Source: Occallatibacter sp. (GTDB taxonomy: Bacteria > Acidobacteriota > Terriglobia > Terriglobales > Acidobacteriaceae). Taken from it: a DNA stretch of 36,957 nt. This document shows, one piece after another, positions 27,292 to 34,998 of the stretch. The stretch is from positions 1 to 36,957 of the forward strand of contig JADGNO010000143.1 in assembly GCA_017883405.1 (NCBI GenBank). Reading direction: 5' to 3'. Position numbers and translations under genes: made by a program. The notes below the pieces were generated by a model that saw only the letters and a list, made by a program, of their open reading frames with translations, was not told the origin of the DNA and did no database searches. Within the stretch, counting starts at the first letter, position 1. Each line of letters starts with the position of its first letter.

Positions 27292-27342
27292 ACGGCTCTC
27301 CACCTTTCGGTTGAGGCGCCGACATTGCCTACGCGCTACACT
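27292..27342 (+). promoter_or_regulatory. Inverted-repeat operator and promoter before the DAHP synthase gene
   Basis: Motif copy B at 27292-27314 contains TCTCCACCTTTCGGTTGA and matches copy A (13948) in 21 of 23 bases. The inverted repeat is CTCCACC, TTTC, GGTTGAG (6 of 7 pairs). TACACT at 27337-27342 is a candidate -10 box; no clear -35 is visible at 17 bases. The start codon follows 34 bases later with an AAGGTG site, so this message has a normal leader. Confidence 0.55.
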
Positions 27343-27376
27343 GACGCTTCCCCGGATTGGAGCGCGCAAGGTGCGC

Positions 27377-28258
27377 ATGAGTTGGCAAGCACGATTTGCC
27401 GACACGCCGGATGTTCTTTTGAGCGAACAGCGGCGGGGAACGGTAGTCCCGGTACTCGATCTCGCGATCGGGGGCGATGAGTTTGTCACCATCGCCGGCC
27501 CGTGTGCAGTTGAGAACGAATTTCAACTGATGGCTACTGCTCAACGCGTACGCCGTTCAGGCGCGCGCATTTTACGCGGAGGAGCGTTCAAGCCTCGCAG
27601 TTCCCCTTATTCATTTCAAGGACTGGGCCGCGAGGCTCTGCGCCTGCTGGCGCGCGCACGAAGAGAAACCGGTCTGGCAATCGTGACCGAGGTGATGTCG
27701 CCAGAGGATGTTCCGCTGGTGGCCGAATACGCAGATATATTGCAGATCGGCTCGCGCAGCATGGAGAATTTCTCGCTCCTGGAAGCTGCGGCACGGTCCG
27801 GCCGGCCGATCTTGCTGAAGCGCGGTCTGGTGGCGACGATTGCGGACCTGCTGCGCTCGGCGCAGTTCGTTCTCGACAACGGAAATAAGAATGTCATTCT
27901 TTGCGAACGCGGCATCCGCACGTTTGATACGACTCTTCGCAACACTTTCGACGCGGCCGGAATTGCTCTTCTTAAACAGATAACGCATCTGCCGGTGATT
28001 GCCGATCCCAGTCATGCGTGTGGAGATCGCCATTTGGTTCCGATGCTGGCGCGCATCGGGATCGCGGCCGGCGCTGATGGACTGATCGTTGAAGTGCATC
28101 CAGATCCCGATAACGCCATGAGCGACGGCGAGCAGTCGCTGGACTTTGCGGCTTTCGATGCGATGATGGCCGGCCTTGAACCATGGGTTGCGCTGCGCAA
28201 ACGATGTCTTGATGTGGTTGAATCCTCCGCCTTGCAGGCCATGGAGGCGGTTGGGTGA
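27377..28258 (+). CDS. aroF: 3-deoxy-7-phosphoheptulonate (DAHP) synthase, type I-beta
   Basis: 293 residues from ATG 27377 (AAGGTG upstream; 22 earlier codons are open but unsupported). It joins phosphoenolpyruvate and erythrose-4-phosphate in the first step of the shikimate pathway, in the cytoplasm. Signature pieces are IAGPCAVE, LRGGAFKPRSSPYSFQGLG, TEVMSPEDV, QIGSRSMENFSLLEA, LLKRG, ILCERGIRTF and PVIADPSHACGD. Only about 40 residues precede GPCAVE, fewer than needed for the ferredoxin-like or chorismate-mutase regulatory domains known from this family, so the enzyme may lack feedback control. It overlaps the next gene (GTGA). Its place amid exported cytochromes and propellers is unexpected and suggests a dedicated supply of shikimate-derived aromatics. 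Confidence 0.95.
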   Translation: MSWQARFADTPDVLLSEQRRGTVVPVLDLAIGGDEFVTIAGPCAVENEFQLMATAQRVRRSGARILRGGAFKPRSSPYSFQGLGREALRLLARARRETGLAIVTEVMSPEDVPLVAEYADILQIGSRSMENFSLLEAAARSGRPILLKRGLVATIADLLRSAQFVLDNGNKNVILCERGIRTFDTTLRNTFDAAGIALLKQITHLPVIADPSHACGDRHLVPMLARIGIAAGADGLIVEVHPDPDNAMSDGEQSLDFAAFDAMMAGLEPWVALRKRCLDVVESSALQAMEAVG

Positions 28259-29685
28259 ATAGCATATCCCGGGCAGTGATGATTGCTATTACATTGTCGG
28301 CACTGCAGCCGGTGGGCGCACTTGCGGAACAAAGGAAGGTAGCCGCGGGCGCAGACTTCGGCGACTACATTGTGACTGCCGCTCCAATTTACAAGCAGCT
28401 TGCTGAGTTGCGTGGCGAAGAGCGCTTCCCAGCTGGCGCCCGGTTGCTGCTGGTACACAACGGCAAATCTGAGCCGCTGGTGCCGGAGTTTGCAGCTTCA
28501 GTAGACGCCGACGTCTCGTTTGACGGCTTGTGGGTGATGTTTGCCGGAAAAAAGAACGCGGGCGATCCATGGCAGATCTGGGAAGTGAATCTGCAGGACC
28601 GCAAAGTGCGTAGCGTAGTTGCGACGAAGACAGATGCCGTGCGCCCACTTTACTTGCCCGGTGGCCGGCTGGTGTGGGCGCAACGGACAGCCAATGGGTT
28701 TGAGTTGGAATCAACCGAAGATGCGCGCCGACGGGAAGCGCCAGCGTTGAATCCAACGGCGGGGCCCGGTATTACACCGCTGACGTACATACGCGGCAAT
28801 GCGTTCCCGACCGGTGTCTTGCGCGACGGCCGCATCATGTTTGAGGCGGGTTTTCCCTTTGACGCCGCAGCCACACCTGAAATTTACCTCGTGTATGCCG
28901 ATGGCTCGGGCGTGGAGTCGTATCGCTGCGATCATGGCCGCGGGCGCTGGGGCGCGCGGCAGTTGGCGTCAGGCGATGTGGTCTTCACGCATGGTTCGGA
29001 GCTGGGGCGATTCAGTTCTCCATTTGCGCATGAATCTCAAATAGCTGCGCCGGCCGCGCAGTACGCGGGTTCAGTGGCGGAAACGGTTGCGGGTGCGTGG
29101 CTCTTGAGTACCAGGCAGGCTGGCCAGTCACACTACGCCATCAATCTCTGGAATCCAAAGCCGGTGTCTGGTGCGCAGATTGCAAAACTTGTGCCAGTGC
29201 TCGCCGTGACCGGTGTGGATCTAGTTGATCCGGTTCTTGTGGGCACACGGGCGCGACCCAATCGTCATCCTTCAGGACTGCATCCATGGAACTACGCAAA
29301 CCTGCTTGCACTGGATGCGCGTATCTCGCGCGACGGCACGCTGCGCGAGACACCGGCGGAAGTGCGAGTGGAAGTGCAGGACGCGAACGGGCGCGCAGCT
29401 GTTGCCGGCAAAGCACCAGTGGAACAGGATGGCTCGTTCTATGTGCGCGTTCCGGGCGACAGGCCAATTCGATTTTCTCTTCTCGATAAGAAGGGCATCG
29501 TTCTTCGCCAAGAGCGCGGCTGGTTCTGGGCTCGCGGCGGAGAGCAGCGTTACTGCACAGGTTGCCATGCAGGGCCGGAACGTGGATCTGAAAACCGCGT
29601 GCCCGCCGTGCTGATGCGCTCGACCACACCAACCGATTTGACTGACTTGAAAATGATCCTGAGTCCCACGCGAGGAGGTCAGTGA
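28255..29685 (+). CDS. Exported propeller protein with one C-terminal c-type haem
   Basis: 476 residues from GTG 28255, four-base overlap with the DAHP synthase and a GGAGG site. The signal peptide is ISRAVMIAITLSALQPVGALA. The body is propeller-like (VSFDGLWVMFAGKK, QIWEVNLQDRKVRSVV, PEIYLVYADGSGVESYRCDH). Near the end it has YCTGCHAGPE with haem site Cys434-x-x-Cys437-His438. The body resembles the propeller fold found in the alpha subunit of hydrazine-synthase-like proteins, but only one haem motif is present, so that enzyme activity must not be assumed. I class it as a periplasmic haem protein of unknown reaction. The next gene begins one base after its stop. Confidence 0.85.
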   Translation: MNSISRAVMIAITLSALQPVGALAEQRKVAAGADFGDYIVTAAPIYKQLAELRGEERFPAGARLLLVHNGKSEPLVPEFAASVDADVSFDGLWVMFAGKKNAGDPWQIWEVNLQDRKVRSVVATKTDAVRPLYLPGGRLVWAQRTANGFELESTEDARRREAPALNPTAGPGITPLTYIRGNAFPTGVLRDGRIMFEAGFPFDAAATPEIYLVYADGSGVESYRCDHGRGRWGARQLASGDVVFTHGSELGRFSSPFAHESQIAAPAAQYAGSVAETVAGAWLLSTRQAGQSHYAINLWNPKPVSGAQIAKLVPVLAVTGVDLVDPVLVGTRARPNRHPSGLHPWNYANLLALDARISRDGTLRETPAEVRVEVQDANGRAAVAGKAPVEQDGSFYVRVPGDRPIRFSLLDKKGIVLRQERGWFWARGGEQRYCTGCHAGPERGSENRVPAVLMRSTTPTDLTDLKMILSPTRGGQ

Positions 29686-29686
29686 G

Positions 29687-31375
29687 ATGACCATTCGATC
29701 ATGCGTTCTTTTTAGCGTCGTCTCAACTGCCTGCGGACTTACTGCGCAGACCGCGCCACAAGCTTCGCCGGCAGCCGCTCATCAAGCGCCTGCCGCTACG
29801 GTTGCAGGCACTTCGGGAAAGATTCGATTTGAAGACGCCAGCGACAAGGCTGGGATCCGCTTTACTCATAGCTTTGGATCGCGCCAGCTGGGCTCGCTGC
29901 TCGAAGGCACCGGCGCAGGATGCGTCTGGATTGATTACAACAACTCGGGGCTTCCATCGCTCTACGTTGTCAACGGCCGACCGCTTGACGATGCGATACA
30001 TCCGTATCCGCTGAAAGAGAAGCCGAATCCCCTGCCGCACAACCATCTTTATCGCAACGACGGCAATGGGCACTTTACCGACGTAACCGAGCAGGCGGGT
30101 CTGAACCCGGACATGTACGCGGTCGCGGTTACGGCGGCGGATTATGATAACGACGGCTTTGAGGATCTGCTTGTAACTGGCTACGGAAAAGTTGTGCTTT
30201 ACCACAACGACGGCAATGGGCACTTTACCGACGTGACCGCAAAGGGCGGCATCAAGGTCAACGGCTGGTCGATCAGTTCCACATGGCTCGACTACGACAA
30301 GGACGGCTGCACCGATCTGTTTGTGGGCCGATACGTCAAGTTCGATCCCAAGTATCGGAATTTTTACGCGGCTGACAATTATCCAGGGCCGCTTGATTAC
30401 GCCGGCGAAACCAACATGCTGTTCCACAACAATTGCAACGGAACATTTACCGACGTGTCAGACAAGTCAGGCATAAGCGCCTTCGTCGGCCGCACCATGG
30501 GCGTGACCGCTGCGGATTTTGATAATGATGGCTGGGACGATATCTACGTTGCCAACGATCGCACGGAGAACTTTCTGTTTCACAACAAGCACGACGGAAC
30601 ATTTGAAGAGATTGCCAACGACACCGGAACAGCATTCGGACAAAATGGCGAAGCGACTTCATCGATGGGACCCGTGTTTACGGATTTCGAAGGCCGAGGC
30701 GTTCTGGATCTCTGGGTGACGGACGGCCACTACAATCGCTTCCTGCACAATACCGGCAGCCAGGGCTTTGAAGATGGCGGCGCTTCGAACGGGATCTCCC
30801 AGGCGAACGCGCAGTATGTGAGTTGGGGAACCGGTGTCTACGATTTTGACAACGATGGCAATCCCGACATTCTGATCTTCCACGGCGGGTTGATTCATCT
30901 GATCCCGCAGGAACACACGCTTTTTCGCGGACTCGGCAAGGGCAACTTTGAAGATGTTTCAGAGCAAGCCGGCGACGTGCTGAGCGTTCGCACGGTGGCC
31001 CGTGGCGCATGCTTTGCGGATTACGACAACGACGGCAAAGTCGACGCGTTTCTCGTAAATCTTGGCGCGTCGGGCACGCTGCTGCACAATGTCTCCGCCG
31101 ATACGGGCCACTGGATTGCCGTTAAGCTCGTGGGCTCAAAAAGCAATCGCGATGGCATTGGCGCCCGCTTGGAAGTGGCGGCCGGCAACAAGCGCTGGAC
31201 TGCGGAACGCGTTGCAGCCACGGGCTATCTCTCTCAGGATGACGCACGCGTGCACTTTGGTCTCGGCGCGGTTGCGGCAGTCGACAAGATCACAATTCAC
31301 TGGCCTGACGGGCGCGAACAGATTGTCGAGAAGCCGGCGCTCGATCACGTCATCACCGTAGAGGAGCCAAAGTGA
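29687..31375 (+). CDS. Second exported CRTAC1-family FG-GAP + ASPIC/UnbV protein
   Basis: 562 residues from ATG 29687 with a strong AGGAGG site. The N-terminal signal is MTIRSCVLFSVVSTACGLTA, followed by an Ala/Pro-rich linker. FG-GAP blades carry the Ca-binding DYDNDGFEDLLV, DYDKDGCTDLFV, DFDNDGWDDIYV and DFDNDGNPDILI, again introduced by RNDGNGHFTDV modules. The C-terminal ASPIC/UnbV domain has HWIAVKLVG, IGARLEVAAGNK, HFGLGAVAAVD and HWPDGREQIVEK. It is related to the protein at 14008-15870. Neighbours on both sides are haem proteins, so it may be a scaffold or partner for them rather than an enzyme. Confidence 0.92.
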   Translation: MTIRSCVLFSVVSTACGLTAQTAPQASPAAAHQAPAATVAGTSGKIRFEDASDKAGIRFTHSFGSRQLGSLLEGTGAGCVWIDYNNSGLPSLYVVNGRPLDDAIHPYPLKEKPNPLPHNHLYRNDGNGHFTDVTEQAGLNPDMYAVAVTAADYDNDGFEDLLVTGYGKVVLYHNDGNGHFTDVTAKGGIKVNGWSISSTWLDYDKDGCTDLFVGRYVKFDPKYRNFYAADNYPGPLDYAGETNMLFHNNCNGTFTDVSDKSGISAFVGRTMGVTAADFDNDGWDDIYVANDRTENFLFHNKHDGTFEEIANDTGTAFGQNGEATSSMGPVFTDFEGRGVLDLWVTDGHYNRFLHNTGSQGFEDGGASNGISQANAQYVSWGTGVYDFDNDGNPDILIFHGGLIHLIPQEHTLFRGLGKGNFEDVSEQAGDVLSVRTVARGACFADYDNDGKVDAFLVNLGASGTLLHNVSADTGHWIAVKLVGSKSNRDGIGARLEVAAGNKRWTAERVAATGYLSQDDARVHFGLGAVAAVDKITIHWPDGREQIVEKPALDHVITVEEPK

Positions 31376-33312
31376 TCGTGCTTCTCTCCCATTACGGATG
31401 GCGACGCGTTTTTGCTGCCGCGTTGGCCGGAAGCGGCGCACTGCTGCTCGGTATTGTGTTGCCTATGGTGATTCGTCCGGCGCAGGCCGAGAGACGTTCC
31501 ACAAACGAAGATTTTGTTAACTATGCGTCGCCGCTTGAACTGCTGTTCTCGCCGGATGGTTCAAGGCTGTACGTGTTATGCCAGCAAAGCCAACAAGTGC
31601 GCGTGCTTGATGCATCAAGCTTCGCGTTGATCAAGAACATTGCGGTGGGCGGCGTTCCCCGCGGCATCGCGCTCTCGTCCAAGGGCGACCGGCTCTACGT
31701 GACTAATTCGTGGGACGACACTGTCTCGGCAATCGACACCGGCGCCTTAGATGTTGTGGCGACCTGGCACGTCGGCGCGGAGCCTTCTGGCATTGTGGCC
31801 GACCCGAATGCGGCGCACCTCTTCGTGGCTAACCGCGTCTCCGATGATGTTGCTGTTTTGAATGCACAGACCGGTGAAGAAGAGAAGCGTCTTGCCGGGG
31901 GACGTGGCACCAGCTATCTGACGCTCGCGCCGGATGGCGGCAAAATATACGCCACTCACATTTACCCCAATCCATCGTCTCGCCGCACCGGACTCGAGAA
32001 CCGCACCGCGCCGGAATCGGAGATTTCAGTAATTGACGCGAAACGCGCGACGGTGATGGATCGCATTCCGCTGCATTCTATCGCGGGAGTTTTTCACCTG
32101 GCATTTTCTCGTGACGGCCGCCTGGGCGTTGTTGTGGAGTACCACCCGAAGAATCTTGTGCCACTCGCGCATCTGGAACATGGCGGCGCGTTCGCCTACA
32201 CAATCACGCTCTTCGGCACCATGGTCGGCAAGCCGGTCGAAGTGCCGCTCGACGAACTGGATCGCTATGCATCGCAGCCTTTCGGTGTGGCGATTTCTTA
32301 CGATTCTTCGCGCATGTACATCACTTTGGGTGGATCGGATGCGGTGCTGGCCATCGATGTACGGCGCCTGCTCAACTTTGTGAATGCGCGTCCGCGTCCC
32401 GCATCGGGTTCTTACGCTGCTGATCTTTCCGCAAGTTCAAATTATGTGATCGCCCGCATTCCAGTGGGACATAATCCGCGTGGACTTGCGCTGAGCGCGG
32501 ATGGACGCAGACTTCTGGTGGCCAACCGCCTGGATGACACGATCAGTGTTATCGACACCAACACGTTACGGGTCAGCGCGACCGTTGAGCTGAACAGACA
32601 AGAGCCCGTGAATGTATTGCGTCGCGGCGAGCAGACTTTTTATTCGGCGCATTATTCCTTCCAGGGCCAGATCGGCTGCTCAAGCTGCCATATCGACTCC
32701 ACATTCGACGGACTAACCTGGGATCTTGAACCGGACGGATTTGGCGTTGATATCGTGGACAACCGGCTGCTTGAGGATCTGCGCGGCACCGAACCGTTTA
32801 AATGGAATGGCGGCAATCCGAATATTCCTACCGAATGCGGACCACGCACCGAGAAATATTTCTGGCGGTCAGAAAACTATGACGATCTCACGCTTTCGGA
32901 TCTCACCGTTTACGTCCGCACCATGCGGCTTCGCCCGAACCGCTGGCGGTTGCCAAACGGCGAACTGACGGCAGCGCAAGAGCGAGGTAAGGCAATCTTC
33001 GAGCGCTCAGTTGACAGATTTGGGAAGCCGATCACGGTTGAGAATCAATGTTCGTACTGCCACAGCGGCCCCAAAGGCACAAGCCAAAAGTCGTTTGATG
33101 TGGGCACTAGAAAAGCGACCGACGAATCAGGCCTTTTTGACACGCCCCAACTGGCGAATGTGGCAATGACGGCGCCGTATCTGCATGATGGCTCGGCGCG
33201 CACCATGGAAGAGATTTGGACCATTTTCAACCCTGCAGACAAGCACGGCCGCACCAACGACCTTACCAAGGATGAGCTGAACGACCTGGTCGAATACCTG
33301 AGGACGCGATGA
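31372..33312 (+). CDS. YVTN propeller fused to a di-haem peroxidase/MauG-like domain
   Basis: 646 residues from GTG 31372 (four-base overlap with the CRTAC1 stop). A signal/anchor helix is VFAAALAGSGALLLGIVLPMV. Residues about 50-420 form a YVTN/NHL-type propeller (DGSRLYVLCQQSQQVRVLDA, KGDRLYVTNSWDDTVSAIDT, DGRRLLVANRLDDTISVIDT). The C-terminal third has two haem sites, Cys436 (CSSCH) and Cys560 (CSYCH), and the family tail FDTPQLANVAMTAPYLHDGSARTMEE typical of di-haem cytochrome c peroxidases and MauG. It should bind two c-type haems in the periplasm and may oxidise a partner protein or reduce peroxide. The fusion of both modules in one chain next to another haem propeller is notable. Confidence 0.92.
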   Translation: MIVLLSHYGWRRVFAAALAGSGALLLGIVLPMVIRPAQAERRSTNEDFVNYASPLELLFSPDGSRLYVLCQQSQQVRVLDASSFALIKNIAVGGVPRGIALSSKGDRLYVTNSWDDTVSAIDTGALDVVATWHVGAEPSGIVADPNAAHLFVANRVSDDVAVLNAQTGEEEKRLAGGRGTSYLTLAPDGGKIYATHIYPNPSSRRTGLENRTAPESEISVIDAKRATVMDRIPLHSIAGVFHLAFSRDGRLGVVVEYHPKNLVPLAHLEHGGAFAYTITLFGTMVGKPVEVPLDELDRYASQPFGVAISYDSSRMYITLGGSDAVLAIDVRRLLNFVNARPRPASGSYAADLSASSNYVIARIPVGHNPRGLALSADGRRLLVANRLDDTISVIDTNTLRVSATVELNRQEPVNVLRRGEQTFYSAHYSFQGQIGCSSCHIDSTFDGLTWDLEPDGFGVDIVDNRLLEDLRGTEPFKWNGGNPNIPTECGPRTEKYFWRSENYDDLTLSDLTVYVRTMRLRPNRWRLPNGELTAAQERGKAIFERSVDRFGKPITVENQCSYCHSGPKGTSQKSFDVGTRKATDESGLFDTPQLANVAMTAPYLHDGSARTMEEIWTIFNPADKHGRTNDLTKDELNDLVEYLRTR

Positions 33313-34466
33313 TGAGAGGCGATAGGAAATTAGTTTGGATGATTGCGCTGCTGGCATCTACGGGCGCGATTTCATTGCCTGTTTTCGTCGTCGGACAAAA
33401 GGCCGCTACACCGGCAGTCGCAACAAAGGCACATACGGCATCCGCCGCGAAGCAGAATGAAGAGCTACCCAAGATGCCGCTATTTCGCTTTGACAATTTC
33501 ACCACCGCGAATGGCTTGCCTGATAACCACGTCTACAGCGTGCTTGTTGACGGCGATCGCATCTGGGCAGGAACCGAAAACGGTTTGGCGGTCTACGAAA
33601 ATCACGCGTGGAAGACCTACACAACGAAAGATGGACTGGCTCATCGCGCGGTGTTGTCATTGGCGCTGGATAAACGCACCGGCGATGTTTGGGCCGGCAC
33701 CATGGGCGGATTGAGCCGCATCTCGGCGGGACGAATCGATACCTACACGCAAATGAATTCGGGCTTGAGCAACGACGTCGTTTACGGAGTGTCCGTCGAA
33801 GGCGAGAACGTGTGGGTGGCGACGGCCGCAGGCGCATGCCGATTGGATTTGCGCACCGGCCAATGGACGCTTTACAACGAGCGCAACACGCCGATGATCG
33901 AGATCTGGGTCTACGGAGTTTCAGCCACACCGACGAAGGTCTATTTCGGCGTGTGGGGCAGCGGAGTACTTGAGTACACGCAGGCCACAGGCCGCTGGGA
34001 CAAATACGAAGACCCCGATGGCGAAACAGAGATGGTGCTCTTCAAAGACCAGGGACTGATTCACGAGATCGTCTCATCAGTTAGCTACGTTGACAACATT
34101 TTGTGGGCATCAACCTACTTCGGCGACAGCCGTTATGACGGCCGCTATTGGCACAACTTTCTTACCAAGGACAGCGGGCTGCCATCGAACTTTACCAACT
34201 CAGTAAAAGGCGTGGATGCAAATCGCGCTTGGTTCTGCACGGACAAGGGTCTGGCCTACTACGACGGCGCCAATTGGGCTGTTTACCGTCCCGCACTTGC
34301 TGGCGGTAAACCTGAAATGACGGTGCGCGACGCGAAAGGCCATGTAACCCGCGTGGCAGTTAGCACCGCGCCGGCACATAACTACATTCTAGGAATCGAT
34401 TTCCAGGGCGATGACATATGGGTTGCAACCGCCAAAGGACTTAGCCACGGATTTCGTCAACATTAA
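33309..34466 (+). CDS. Exported two-component-type propeller without kinase
   Basis: 385 residues, ATG 33309 overlapping the previous stop; a second ATG follows directly at 33312. The signal peptide is LVWMIALLASTGAISLPVFVVG. Repeats of the kind seen in sensor kinases cover the rest: FTTANGLPDNHVYSVL, RIWAGTENGLAVYENHAWK, DVWAGTMGGLSRIS and DIWVATAKGLSHGF. There is no membrane helix after the propeller and no kinase domain, in contrast to the sensor at 9680-12760. It is a propeller module used alone, perhaps to bind a ligand or partner of the surrounding haem proteins. The function is not known. Confidence 0.88.
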   Translation: MMRGDRKLVWMIALLASTGAISLPVFVVGQKAATPAVATKAHTASAAKQNEELPKMPLFRFDNFTTANGLPDNHVYSVLVDGDRIWAGTENGLAVYENHAWKTYTTKDGLAHRAVLSLALDKRTGDVWAGTMGGLSRISAGRIDTYTQMNSGLSNDVVYGVSVEGENVWVATAAGACRLDLRTGQWTLYNERNTPMIEIWVYGVSATPTKVYFGVWGSGVLEYTQATGRWDKYEDPDGETEMVLFKDQGLIHEIVSSVSYVDNILWASTYFGDSRYDGRYWHNFLTKDSGLPSNFTNSVKGVDANRAWFCTDKGLAYYDGANWAVYRPALAGGKPEMTVRDAKGHVTRVAVSTAPAHNYILGIDFQGDDIWVATAKGLSHGFRQH

Positions 34467-34495
34467 GAAGTTAAGTAATGAAAGGATTCTCTACC

Positions 34496-34993
34496 ATGAG
34501 CGCATTTGCAGAAATTCTGGATACCATTTCACACGCACCGATCAGGAAACGCGCGGTCACTAACCACTCAATTCTGAACGAGGCGTTTGCGTATGCAAAG
34601 CCCAGTTCGTTTTCGCGTGGAATGCGAATTGACTTGAACGGCGTAACCATTTTGCTGATTTCGGGCACAGCCTCCATCGACGAGCAGGGAGTGAGTGTTC
34701 ATGTGGGCGACTTCCGAGCGCAGATGAGGCGGACGCTGGTGAACATCACCGGCCTGCTTGAAAGCGAAGGATGCACCTGGCACGACATCGTTCGGACGAC
34801 GTGCTACCTGCGCGACATTGAGCGCGATTACGATGCGTTTAACGAAGAGCGCACAGCGTTTTACAAAGAACAGGAACTCGATCCGCTGCCTGCCTCAACC
34901 GGAATTCAGGCGATTCTGTGCCGCCCCGAATTGCTGATTGAGATTGAAGCAATCGCGATGTTCCGTACGGAGAAGGCAACCGACAAGGAGTAG
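34496..34993 (+). CDS. RidA/chorismatase-like fold protein without the RidA arginine
   Basis: 165 residues from ATG 34496, which has AAAGGA nine bases upstream; ATG 34478 adds six residues but lacks such a site. It has no signal peptide. The fold is YjgF/RidA: ILLISGTASI, GDFRAQMRRTLVNITGLLES and the C-terminal PELLIEIEAIAMFR. Aligned by eye with E. coli RidA, the catalytic Arg in PARSCVEV is replaced by Ser (PASTGIQA), so imine deaminase activity is unlikely. SGTASI with a following HVGD, AQ and TL.N pattern resembles the C-terminal half of chorismatases (FkbO/XanB2 type), but those are about twice as long. A role in aromatic or small-molecule metabolism is inferred. The binding-protein gene follows after five bases. 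Confidence 0.82.
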   Translation: MSAFAEILDTISHAPIRKRAVTNHSILNEAFAYAKPSSFSRGMRIDLNGVTILLISGTASIDEQGVSVHVGDFRAQMRRTLVNITGLLESEGCTWHDIVRTTCYLRDIERDYDAFNEERTAFYKEQELDPLPASTGIQAILCRPELLIEIEAIAMFRTEKATDKE

Positions 34994-34998
34994 CTGAA

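Noticed and set aside
28255..29685. Hydrazine synthase alpha subunit
   Set aside because: Only a propeller resemblance and one haem motif are present; the gene set for anaerobic ammonium oxidation is absent, so no such function is claimed.
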